This document shows, piece after piece, positions 1 through 6,957 of a stretch of 14,797 nucleotides of DNA (position 1 is its first letter; each line of letters opens with the position of its first letter). A program made the position numbers and the translations under genes. The stretch covers positions 1 through 14,797 of the forward strand of contig CALBND010000160.1 of the NCBI GenBank assembly GCA_937896305.1, read 5' to 3'. The stretch comes from an uncultured Actinomycetes bacterium (lineage in GTDB: Bacteria > Actinomycetota > Actinomycetes > S36-B12 > UBA5976). The notes beneath the pieces were generated by a model, which saw only the letters and a program-made list of their open reading frames with translations, ran no database searches and was not told the origin of the DNA.

Positions 1-27
1 TTTTATTTCTAATTCATCTGGTGACAT
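1..27 (-). CDS. Possible 5' end of a downstream gene, cut by the window edge
   Basis: An ATG lies one base after the stop codon of the upstream dehydrogenase gene, and the frame stays open to the window edge, giving MSPDELEIK. A plausible Shine-Dalgarno AGGA inside the end of the upstream gene sits about 7 bases before the ATG. The spacing suggests translational coupling in one operon. Nine residues are too few to name a product, and chance cannot be excluded. Confidence 0.35.
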
Positions 28-28
28 A

Positions 29-910
29 TTAAATTCCTGCCAATCTCATATAAGCTTGATGGGCTACCACAAAGTCGTGCTTATCTATTCCAAGTCCTCG
101 ACAAGCATTCATCATTTCATTAGCAGCTGAAGCTAGCGGGGTAGGGGATCCTAATACTCTTGATTGTTCTAAAACTAATGTCATATCTTTTTGTTGCAAG
201 GTGACATCTGCTAAAGGTTTTGCAGGCATCTGGCCTTCCAAAATAAATGGACCACGGTAATTAAGCACTGGGCTTGCGGCAACACTATTTAGAATTGCTT
301 CAACAACAGCATTTCTATCTACGCCACCTTTTTCAGCTAAGGCAACAGCTTCTCCGAAGGCAATTACTTCAACCATTAAGAGAAGGTTGATTGATAATTT
401 TGTTTGTACAGCAAAGCCACTTGGACCAATGTAGGTAACTTTGGCACCGAAAGCCTGCATTACATCTTTTGCTTTTTCAAAAGAATTTTTTTCGCCCCCA
501 ACCATAACGGATGCTTTTCCTTGCACAACTGTTACTGGGCTTCCAGATATTGGAGCATCACACATTTGTTTACCTTTTGCTTTAAAGGTTGCAAAAACTT
601 CTCTACTTACTACAGGAGAAATGGTGCTCATATCTAAATAAACTGAATCATCAGAAATGGACTGTATGACGCCATCTTCACCTAGAGCAACGTCCTTAAC
701 TGCTTTGCCATCTGTCACGATCGAAAATATGAATTCACATTGGGCCGCAACTTCTTTAGGTGTGCTGGCGGTTTTCATTCCTTTGGCTGCAAGTTCTTTA
801 TCTTTTCCCGCAGATCTATTCCAACCAATAACTTCATGACCTGCGTCTAGTAAGCGAGGGATTAAAACTTGTCCCATATCGCCTAGTCCAAGAAAACCAA
901 CTTTAGCCAT
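29..910 (-). CDS. NAD(P)-dependent beta-hydroxyacid dehydrogenase (3-hydroxyisobutyrate dehydrogenase family)
   Basis: This 293-residue protein has the usual length and order of the beta-hydroxyacid dehydrogenase family, cytosolic enzymes that oxidise a beta-hydroxyacid (or reduce the semialdehyde) with NAD(P). The N-terminal Rossmann fold begins with GFLGLGDMG (residues 5-13). The substrate-binding signature is DAPISGSP (118-125), followed by GKASVMVGG. The likely catalytic lysine is K171 in QTKLSINLLL, with the conserved Asn at 175. The helical C-terminal domain is complete. AAAGGAG (920-926 on the opposite strand) precedes the ATG by about 9 bases, which supports this start. The decarboxylase gene lies 168 bases upstream on the same strand. 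The exact substrate (hydroxyisobutyrate, tartronate semialdehyde, succinic semialdehyde) cannot be read from sequence. The family call is safe; the substrate is open. Confidence 0.9.
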   Translation of the reverse strand: MAKVGFLGLGDMGQVLIPRLLDAGHEVIGWNRSAGKDKELAAKGMKTASTPKEVAAQCEFIFSIVTDGKAVKDVALGEDGVIQSISDDSVYLDMSTISPVVSREVFATFKAKGKQMCDAPISGSPVTVVQGKASVMVGGEKNSFEKAKDVMQAFGAKVTYIGPSGFAVQTKLSINLLLMVEVIAFGEAVALAEKGGVDRNAVVEAILNSVAASPVLNYRGPFILEGQMPAKPLADVTLQQKDMTLVLEQSRVLGSPTPLASAANEMMNACRGLGIDKHDFVVAHQAYMRLAGI

Positions 911-1000
911 TTTAAAATTCTCCTTTGGGAAATTCTGTGTTGATTGAGTATTTCATAAAATTGGACATTTAACTAGAGGGCGTGACAAATATCTCTCACC

Positions 1001-1029
1001 TATAAATTGTGGAGAAAACTAAGTATCAA
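1001..1029 (-). promoter_or_regulatory. Weak candidate promoter for the dehydrogenase gene
   Basis: On the minus strand, TTGATA (1029-1024) is followed after 17 bases by TTTATA (1006-1001), an acceptable -35 and a poor -10. It lies in the 168-base gap upstream of the dehydrogenase gene and would give a leader of about 85 bases. AT-rich sequence makes chance matches common, so this is only a candidate. Confidence 0.25.
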
Positions 1030-1078
1030 AATAGGAATACTTTGCTAGAGCATGAATTTAAATGACCCTGAAATACTC

Positions 1079-2452
1079 TTAAAGTGTTTCCAGAATGATT
1101 TCTATGTCTTTAATCTTGGTCCAAGGATTAACAATCGCAAATCTTAATATGGGCTTGCCTTGATCTGAAGAAGGCGGGATAAAGCCTATTTGGTTACCTA
1201 ATAAATCTTCACTCCATTTATCGTAATCTTTTTTCTGCCATCCAACTCTTTCGAACGCAACGATGGAAAGCTCTGGTTGTCTAAGCAGTTTCAAATTGGG
1301 GTGACTTGCTACAAGTTTAGCTGCATCTTTTGCAACTGTTAATGTTTGCTCCATTGCTTCGGTGTAGGCATCTGTGCCGTGGGCAGATAGAGAAAACCAG
1401 AATGGCAAACCTCTGGTTCTTCTAGTTAAATTAATTGCATAATCTGAAGGATTCCAAGAATCATCGTGCAAAGTTTCTAAATATGAAGCATGTTGCGTAT
1501 GTGCCTCCTTAGCTAATTCTGGATTCCGATAAATAAGGGCACAAGCATCAAATGGGGCAAATAACCATTTGTGTGGGTCAACAATCAAAGAGTCAGCTAA
1601 CTCAACTCCATTAAATTTGTCTCTCACCGAAGGGGCACAAAGTGCAGCAAGTCCATAAGCTCCGTCAACGTGAAACCAAATATTTTCCCCTTGTGCAACT
1701 TTTCCTAAGGAGAATAATTCGTCAATAATTCCAAGATTTGTTGTTCCAGCGGTAGCAACCAGTGCAAAAACTCTTTGGTTTGCTATTTTGTGATATTTAG
1801 TTATTTCTGCCTTAGCATTGGTTCCGGTAAGTTTTCTGTTCTCATCTGTTTCAATTAATAAAAGATCAACATCCATAACTTCAGCAGCTGATTTGATAGA
1901 TGAATGTGCTTCAGCAGAACATGCAATTGCCCATTTTGTTATGTTTGGAAATTTTTTTCTTGCTTCTTTTCTGGCAACAACTAAAGCGGAAAGATTTCCA
2001 ATTGTGCCACCTTGAACAAAAACACCACCTGCAGATTTTGGCAAGTTTGCTAAGTCAGCAATCCACCGCAAAGCCTGGTTCTCTGCAAAGACAGCACCTG
2101 AGCCTTCTTGCCAAGATCCTCCATAAAGTGAACTTGCTCCTACAACTAAATCAAATAAATTCGAATATTCTGTTGGAGCCGATGGAATAAAAGCTAAGTT
2201 TCTCGGATGATCAGTTGAGATACAGGCTTTTGCTAAAACTTCGGTGAAAACTTCTAAAGATTTTTTCCCACCTAATCCTTTTTTTGTGATGGTATTGCCA
2301 ACTTCTCTGTATAAATCTTCAGCACTTCTAGCACCATCAAGAGGAGGATCAGTTTTTAGTCTTTCAAGACTATAAGTCAAAATTTCTTGGGCTAATGCCT
2401 CAACTTCAGGGGTGAATTCATGCACGTAGAGAAGTCTGCCATGCGAAATCAA
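1079..2452 (-). CDS. PLP-dependent group II (aromatic-L-amino-acid/glutamate-type) decarboxylase
   Basis: This fold-type I PLP enzyme of the group II decarboxylase family would release CO2 from an amino acid to give an amine. The PLP Schiff-base lysine is K295 in DSLIVDPHKWLF. Asp263 in HVDGAYG contacts the pyridine nitrogen, and H183 in AEAHSS is the ring-stacking histidine. GGTIGN (148-153) binds phosphate. The early segment STDHPRNLAFIPSAPT and the YGGSW motif fit the actinobacterial branch of the family. No ATG is available at the N-terminus. The frame opens from TTG at 2452, and a GTG at 2425 is an alternative; neither has a convincing ribosome-binding site, so the start is uncertain by about 10 residues. 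The amino-acid substrate cannot be assigned. DUF4395 lies 90 bases upstream on the same strand. Confidence 0.87.
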   Translation of the reverse strand: MISHGRLLYVHEFTPEVEALAQEILTYSLERLKTDPPLDGARSAEDLYREVGNTITKKGLGGKKSLEVFTEVLAKACISTDHPRNLAFIPSAPTEYSNLFDLVVGASSLYGGSWQEGSGAVFAENQALRWIADLANLPKSAGGVFVQGGTIGNLSALVVARKEARKKFPNITKWAIACSAEAHSSIKSAAEVMDVDLLLIETDENRKLTGTNAKAEITKYHKIANQRVFALVATAGTTNLGIIDELFSLGKVAQGENIWFHVDGAYGLAALCAPSVRDKFNGVELADSLIVDPHKWLFAPFDACALIYRNPELAKEAHTQHASYLETLHDDSWNPSDYAINLTRRTRGLPFWFSLSAHGTDAYTEAMEQTLTVAKDAAKLVASHPNLKLLRQPELSIVAFERVGWQKKDYDKWSEDLLGNQIGFIPPSSDQGKPILRFAIVNPWTKIKDIEIILETL

Positions 2453-2542
2453 TAAAAAGTAATTGCCATCTGCATGCAGCGCTTCATTTTCTCAATATGG
2501 GCTAAAAATTGTCAGGAATAACAATTGTAGGTCTAAAAATAT

Positions 2543-2959
2543 TTAGCGAATCAATCTTGCTCTCACAAAGAGCAAATACATTTCACAGCCCAGGCAAAAA
2601 TTAAACACTGAATTCAAAAATGCAGCGGCAAGTGCAAATGCTGTTGCAATTAAAAATAGAGTTGGGCTACCTATTGCAACACCAATTAAACCCACTGTTC
2701 CAAAAATGAATCCTACCAATTGAGCAAATTGAGGTGGTTTAACATTTTCTAACTCGCCAGAATTTTTCAATCTAGGTTTTACTAAATTTTTAAATATCCA
2801 GCCATAAGGACTTTTATGTGGACCGGCAAATGTACCTATCGCCCAAACTAAAGTTTGGAAGGCAAGCAAAGGTGCGCTATCGAAATAGATTACAAGTAAG
2901 AGCACAACCAGTGTTATTGTTGCCCCAAATCTAGGACCTCTGACATCTATTTGCATCAT
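2543..2959 (-). CDS. DUF4395 integral membrane protein
   Basis: This small membrane protein of 138 residues opens with DVRGPRFGATIT, has mid-protein GPHKSPYGWIF and LVKPRLK motifs and PPQFAQLVG, and ends with CLGCEMYLL. That series is typical of DUF4395. About four hydrophobic segments are visible, at roughly residues 13-28, 30-45, 78-98 and 100-124. The CLGC pair near the C-terminus is a conserved, possibly redox-active CxxC at the membrane. The start codon overlaps the thioredoxin stop (ATGA), so the two are translationally coupled. DUF4395 and a thioredoxin-like protein are commonly paired in actinobacteria. A joint role in thiol-disulfide exchange across or near the membrane is an inference; the biochemical function is not established to my knowledge. 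Confidence 0.85.
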   Translation of the reverse strand: MMQIDVRGPRFGATITLVVLLLVIYFDSAPLLAFQTLVWAIGTFAGPHKSPYGWIFKNLVKPRLKNSGELENVKPPQFAQLVGFIFGTVGLIGVAIGSPTLFLIATAFALAAAFLNSVFNFCLGCEMYLLFVRARLIR

Positions 2960-3387
2960 TTATGCACCTTTTGTAGCGTAGTGATTTTCTCGAGAGTATT
3001 TGTTAATTCATTTTTTTTGGGTGCCCCAATGATACGACCCTCTTCTAGACCTTCGTGATCAAAGAAAATGATAGTAGGTGAACTCTTGACGTGAAGTTTT
3101 TTAGCTAAACTTAAATATTCAACAGCGTCTAGCTCATGAAATGCTATTCCAGAAGTATCTTTTAGTAACTCTTTTATTTGTTTATTTACACCAGGACAAA
3201 TCGAACAGTATTCAGTTTTAAACTGCAAAATAGTTGCTTGGGTGCCTCGTTCAATTTCTATCCCCAATTCACTAAATAACATTTTCTTTGAATATTTACT
3301 GGTTAATTTACCTCTAGTATTTTTTAGGAATAACCCAATGCCTGTAGAAACAACAATCACACTGGAAATCAAGTAAAAATGATTCAT
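2956..3387 (-). CDS. Membrane-anchored thioredoxin-family protein
   Basis: This 143-residue protein has one N-terminal hydrophobic segment (about residues 4-20), a short basic linker, and a thioredoxin fold. The redox motif is C61-S-I-C64 in TEYCSICPG, and the cis-proline is P104 in KSSPTIIFF, both in the expected places. CSICP differs from the classical CGPC and from the CxPC common in the DUF4395-linked group. With the anchor followed by basic residues, the catalytic domain could face either side; topology was not computed. It forms a tight two-gene unit with DUF4395 through an ATGA overlap. No clear Shine-Dalgarno precedes the ATG. The role is probably thiol-disulfide oxidoreduction; the partner is unknown. 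Confidence 0.85.
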   Translation of the reverse strand: MNHFYLISSVIVVSTGIGLFLKNTRGKLTSKYSKKMLFSELGIEIERGTQATILQFKTEYCSICPGVNKQIKELLKDTSGIAFHELDAVEYLSLAKKLHVKSSPTIIFFDHEGLEEGRIIGAPKKNELTNTLEKITTLQKVHK

Positions 3388-3407
3388 ATATTCATTCTGA
3401 TGTATTG

Positions 3408-3435
3408 ATTTAAGTCAGGTGTCAGGAGTGGTCAA
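3408..3435 (-). promoter_or_regulatory. Candidate promoter for the thioredoxin-DUF4395 operon
   Basis: On the minus strand, TTGACC (3435-3430) matches the -35 consensus at five of six positions and is followed after 16 bases by TTAAAT (3413-3408), a four-of-six -10. This would give a leader of about 14 bases with no obvious ribosome-binding site. The divergent cysK promoter starts about 40 bases away. Confidence 0.4.
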
Positions 3436-3455
3436 AATAAGACAAATTTTTGTTC

Positions 3456-3472
3456 TTGCAAAGTTTTTGCAA
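3456..3472. promoter_or_regulatory. Inverted repeat just upstream of the cysK -35, possible regulator site
   Basis: TTGCAAA-gtt-TTTGCAA is a perfect 7-base-arm inverted repeat whose right end abuts the proposed cysK -35 hexamer. Its centre would lie about 44 bases upstream of the predicted transcription start, a common position for an activator dimer. The regulator is unknown. Confidence 0.45.
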
Positions 3473-3501
3473 TTGATTTAGCCGAGTCGCGCACTCATAA
3501 T
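3473..3501 (+). promoter_or_regulatory. Promoter of cysK-cysE
   Basis: TTGATT (3473-3478) and CATAAT (3496-3501) are separated by exactly 17 bases, and each is a good match to the vegetative sigma consensus. Transcription would start near 3508, giving a leader of about 38 bases that contains the strong ribosome-binding site AAGGAG (3532-3537), 8 bases before the cysK ATG. Confidence 0.6.
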
Positions 3502-3545
3502 TCATCTAATAAACTCTTAATAGGAATATATAAGGAGAGTTAAGA

Positions 3546-4478
3546 ATGAAAGTTTATGACAATATAACTCAGGTTGTTGGCAATACCCCATTAGTTCGTT
3601 TGAACAAAATCACAGATGGTGCCGAAGCAACTGTTTATGCAAAATTAGAATTTTATAACCCTTCTTCAACTGTGAAAGATCGAATTGGAATTGCCATGAT
3701 TGATGATGCTGAAAAATCTGGGAAATTAAAACCGGGTGGCTCAATTGTTGAAGCAACGTCTGGAAATACTGGTGTGGCATTAGCCATGGTTGGTGCAGCA
3801 AGAGGTTACAAAGTTATTTTGACAATGCCAGATTCAGTTAGCAAAGAACGTAGAACTTTAATTAGGGCCTACGGTGCAGAACTGGTTCTAACTCCAGGTC
3901 CTGAAGGAATGAAAGGTGCTGTTGCAAAAGCTGAAGAAATCGGAAACAAGGAAGGTGCTGTTTTAGTTAGACAGTTTGCTAATCCTTCTAATCCAGAAAT
4001 TCACAGAAAAACAACTGCAGTAGAAATTTGGAATGACACAGATGGCAAAGTTGCCGCTGTGGTTGCAGGTATTGGAACAGGTGGCACCATCACAGGTATT
4101 GGCCAAGTGTTGAAAGAAAAAAATCCCGATGTCAAAATATTTGCGGTAGAACCACTTGCTTCGCCAATTCTTAATGGTGGAACTCCAGCTGGACACCCTT
4201 TACAGGGAATTGGTGCAAACTTTGTTCCAGAAATCTTGGATACAAAAATTTATGATGAAGTTTTAGATGCACCTAATGATGAAGCTATTAAATATGCCAG
4301 AAGAGCAGGCGCTGAAGAAGGAATTCTAGCTGGTATTTCTTCTGGTGCTGCTCTTTGGGCAACAGCACAAATTGCTAAAAGACCAGAATTTGCTGGAAAA
4401 ATAATTGTGGTAATCATTCCATCATTTGGGGAAAGATACTTGTCCACAGTGCTTTATCAAGACTTAATGGAACAATGA
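3546..4478 (+). CDS. cysK: Cysteine synthase A (O-acetylserine sulfhydrylase)
   Basis: CysK condenses O-acetylserine with sulfide to make cysteine and acetate, using PLP, in the cytosol. All family landmarks are present in 310 residues: the PLP lysine K44 in STVKDR, the substrate loop EATSGNTG (69-76), the phosphate-binding GTGGT (177-181), the ring-contacting SSGA (265-268), and a C-terminal GERYLST. The usual PDxGERYLST reads PSFGERYLST here, a minor change. The first motif is NPSSTVKDR instead of the more common NPGGSVKDR. AAGGAG 8 bases before the ATG fixes the start. The stop codon overlaps the cysE start (ATGA), so the two enzymes of the pathway are coupled. Its sulfide could come from persulfide chemistry at the sulfur locus further right, which is inference. 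Confidence 0.96.
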   Translation: MKVYDNITQVVGNTPLVRLNKITDGAEATVYAKLEFYNPSSTVKDRIGIAMIDDAEKSGKLKPGGSIVEATSGNTGVALAMVGAARGYKVILTMPDSVSKERRTLIRAYGAELVLTPGPEGMKGAVAKAEEIGNKEGAVLVRQFANPSNPEIHRKTTAVEIWNDTDGKVAAVVAGIGTGGTITGIGQVLKEKNPDVKIFAVEPLASPILNGGTPAGHPLQGIGANFVPEILDTKIYDEVLDAPNDEAIKYARRAGAEEGILAGISSGAALWATAQIAKRPEFAGKIIVVIIPSFGERYLSTVLYQDLMEQ

Positions 4479-5017
4479 TTCGTTTCAGGGAAGACATTAA
4501 CGCCGCATTAAAAAGAGATCCTGCACCACGGTCAAAACTAGAATTAGTTTTGGCAACTCCAGGTTTGCATGCAGTGTGGTTACACAGAATCACACATTGG
4601 ATTTGGAATAGAAAACTTTATTTAGTTGCACGAATCATGTCGAATCGTAACCGCTCCTTAACCGGTATTGAAATTCATCCAGGTGCACAAATTGGTAGAC
4701 GATTCTTTATTGATCACGGGATGGGTGTAGTAATTGGCGAAACAGCCGTTATTGGTGATGATGTGATGTTTTATCACGGGGTAACACTGGGTGGAAGAAC
4801 ATTTAGTAAAGGCAAAAGACATCCAACCATTGAAGACGGTGTGTTAATTGGAGCAGGTGCAAAAATTTTAGGCAATATAACGGTTGGTAAAAATGCAATT
4901 GTTGGTGCAAATGCAGTAATCACAAAAAACGTGGCCCCAGACACTGTTGCAGTTGGTGCTGATCAAAAATTGATCACAAAAGCTGAATATAACTCATCTG
5001 AAAGCTGGATGATTTAA
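4475..5017 (+). CDS. cysE: Serine O-acetyltransferase (short EpsC-type CysE)
   Basis: CysE transfers acetyl from acetyl-CoA to serine to make the CysK substrate. The 180-residue protein is the short form, with a brief helical N-terminus and a left-handed beta-helix of hexapeptide repeats (about residues 64-160, for example IEIHPGAQIG and AIVGANAVI). Catalytic His81 lies in DHGMGVVIGET and His101 in YHGVTLGG. The chain ends in isoleucine (ESWMI). A C-terminal Ile is what inserts into the CysK active site in known cysteine synthase complexes, so complex formation with the neighbouring CysK is likely. The start overlaps the cysK stop. The next gene is convergent, and no clear terminator is visible in the 143-base gap. 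Confidence 0.95.
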   Translation: MIRFREDINAALKRDPAPRSKLELVLATPGLHAVWLHRITHWIWNRKLYLVARIMSNRNRSLTGIEIHPGAQIGRRFFIDHGMGVVIGETAVIGDDVMFYHGVTLGGRTFSKGKRHPTIEDGVLIGAGAKILGNITVGKNAIVGANAVITKNVAPDTVAVGADQKLITKAEYNSSESWMI

Positions 5018-5160
5018 AAATTACGTAGCGCAGTGTTATAAGCACAGTGACAATGAAGATTTCTGGGAAAAAATCAGTACTTGGATGAAAACTTAAAAAA
5101 TCATTCTGTGGCTTTTGATTCTTAACTTTACTGCCAAATAACTATTGGAGAATAAAAGCT

Positions 5161-6732
5161 TTAAATAAAGTCCGTCATTAAAACAGCTTTAGCAGCGTTT
5201 CGTCCTGGAATTCCACTTACTCCGCCACCTCGTTTGGCTCCTGCTCCACAAATCAAAATATTGGCAATATCTGTTTCCACACCCCAGGTGCCGATTTCTT
5301 TTTCATTTTCGGCAAAGGGCCATTGTAATTCTTTATGAAAGATATTTCCTCGAGGCAGTAAAGCCGATTCAGCAATATCTAGGGGAGTTTTAACTTCAAT
5401 ACATAAATTGCCATCAATATCTTTAGCCAAACAATCTTCAATATTTTCAGTGAAATAAGAATTTAAACCTTGAAGGTAGAGGTGTTGAACTTTTTCTCTA
5501 GCTTTTTCATTATCTAAATCAAATAGGGAAGCTGGAGTATTTAAACCAAACAAAGTAATAGTGTGATAACCCTTTTCTTGTAACTCTTGAGAAAGAATTG
5601 AATTATCAGTTAAGGTGTGACAATAAATTTCTGAAGGTAAAATTGTGGGCATTCGGCCTTCAGAAGCGTCTCGATATGAGGCATCTAGTTGGGTGAGTGA
5701 CTCATCAACATGAAAAGTTCCCCTGAAAGCAATACTTGGATCCTCACCAGATTTTAGTTTGGGTAAACGAGTAAGAAGCATATTTATCTTTACTTGGCAT
5801 CCTTCAACTTTTGAAACAGCAACTTCTCCAAGAAGTTCTTTCAAGATGTTGGGAGCAAGATTGCTTAATACAAATTTTGCTTCCACTATAGTTTCAGTGC
5901 CACTTTGATCAAGATAAGTAACTTTAGCTATTTTTCCATCCGAAACTACTTTTGTAACAGTGCTGTTTGTTTTAAGCTGGGCTCCGAAATCTAGGGCTTT
6001 CTGGGCAATTGCTTTACTAACTTGTCCCATGCCACCTTCAGGTACTTTCCATTCCCCGTTTCCATTACCGATCAAATGGTAAAGAAAACATCTATTACCC
6101 AGTAACTGGTTATCTCGGCCGTCTGTGAAAGTTCCTATTAAAGCATCAGTTAATACGACTCCGCGTACCGAATCGTTTTCAAATAATTCTTCAATAGTTT
6201 GAGTGATTGGTTTAGTAAACAACCAATCATAGGTTTCTTGATCTGTGGCAGCAATAACTTTCTTTTTTAATTCAGATTGGCTTATTAATGGTTCTAGCAT
6301 TGTTGGGGCAATAACTTGAGCAGCTTTTTCAATACGGGTATAGAAGTCACTCCAAATCTCAAAATCTTTGTCAGAGCCTGTAACAGATTTAAAGGATTGC
6401 TTTGTTTTTTCTCCCCAAGATCTTTCAACAAGTAAGCCAAGATCTTCACCATCAATGTTTACCGGGGTGTAGGAACCTATTGTTCTTGAAATCAAATTAA
6501 GTTTGAGATCTAAGTCATCAATGATTTGTTGGGGCAATAACGAAACAAGATAGGAGTAACGAGAAAGATTGGCATCAAGACCTTTAAATGGTTTAGCAGA
6601 AACTGCTGCTCCACCAACTTCAGGTTGGGCTTCTAAAACAAGAACGGATTTATTTGCTTTTGCCAAATAGGCAGCACTGGTCAAACCGTTGTGGCCACCA
6701 CCCAAAATGACGCAATCAAAAGTCTCAGGCAT
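5161..6732 (-). CDS. FAD-dependent oxidoreductase, PYROXD2/phytoene-desaturase-like
   Basis: This 523-residue flavoprotein opens with a dinucleotide-binding fold, VILGGGHNGLTSAAYLA (residues 8-24), and the FAD-ribose glutamate in VLVLEAQ. It ends with the FAD motif of the phytoene-desaturase superfamily, ICGAGAKRGGGVSGIPG, near residues 491-507. That ending and the overall length suit the PYROXD2-like NAD(P)/FAD-dependent group better than the carotenoid-pathway CrtI enzymes. No carotenoid gene (crtB, crtE, crtY) is next to it. The substrate is unknown. The ATG has no strong Shine-Dalgarno, and a short inverted repeat lies 19 bases upstream of it. The gene is convergent with cysE and divergent from the nitrile hydratase genes. 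Confidence 0.85.
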   Translation of the reverse strand: MPETFDCVILGGGHNGLTSAAYLAKANKSVLVLEAQPEVGGAAVSAKPFKGLDANLSRYSYLVSLLPQQIIDDLDLKLNLISRTIGSYTPVNIDGEDLGLLVERSWGEKTKQSFKSVTGSDKDFEIWSDFYTRIEKAAQVIAPTMLEPLISQSELKKKVIAATDQETYDWLFTKPITQTIEELFENDSVRGVVLTDALIGTFTDGRDNQLLGNRCFLYHLIGNGNGEWKVPEGGMGQVSKAIAQKALDFGAQLKTNSTVTKVVSDGKIAKVTYLDQSGTETIVEAKFVLSNLAPNILKELLGEVAVSKVEGCQVKINMLLTRLPKLKSGEDPSIAFRGTFHVDESLTQLDASYRDASEGRMPTILPSEIYCHTLTDNSILSQELQEKGYHTITLFGLNTPASLFDLDNEKAREKVQHLYLQGLNSYFTENIEDCLAKDIDGNLCIEVKTPLDIAESALLPRGNIFHKELQWPFAENEKEIGTWGVETDIANILICGAGAKRGGGVSGIPGRNAAKAVLMTDFI

Positions 6733-6750
6733 GGCTCTGAGGCTACTAGA

Positions 6751-6774
6751 TTGCTATTTGCAACTGGCTAGCAA
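6751..6774. repeat. Short inverted repeat upstream of the FAD oxidoreductase
   Basis: TTGCTA (6751-6756) and TAGCAA (6769-6774) are perfect 6-base arms separated by 12 bases, within the 225-base divergent region. The spacing would fit a dimeric repressor on two helical turns, but in AT-rich DNA a 6-base match can arise by chance. Confidence 0.3.
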
Positions 6775-6957
6775 ATCTTTTCCCCCAAGAAATATGGATG
6801 ATTATAGTTAAGTCATGACATCTTGTAACTGAAAGTTAGTAAAATATAGCAATCAGTAAATTAATAGATTTAACTTACTTCCTACGCCTTGCCTTTTCCT
6901 TCTATAAAAGGTAATCTGCGTCAGAGATAAATGTAAATCCTAGGACTGAGGTTGTAC

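Noticed and set aside
5018..5160. Terminator between the convergent cysE and FAD oxidoreductase genes
   Set aside because: CAGTG occurs twice, but in direct orientation; no stem of six or more base pairs followed by a T tract was found.
5161..6732. Carotenoid phytoene desaturase (crtI)
   Set aside because: There are no crt neighbours, and the C-terminal GGGVSGIPG motif and length agree better with the PYROXD2-like group.
6775..6957. Possible cobalamin or metal riboswitch before the cobalt nitrile hydratase
   Set aside because: No B12-box-like sequence or extended pairing is visible, and the AT-rich leader has no strong stem. Only a lone TATAAA at 6903 was seen, without a matching -35.
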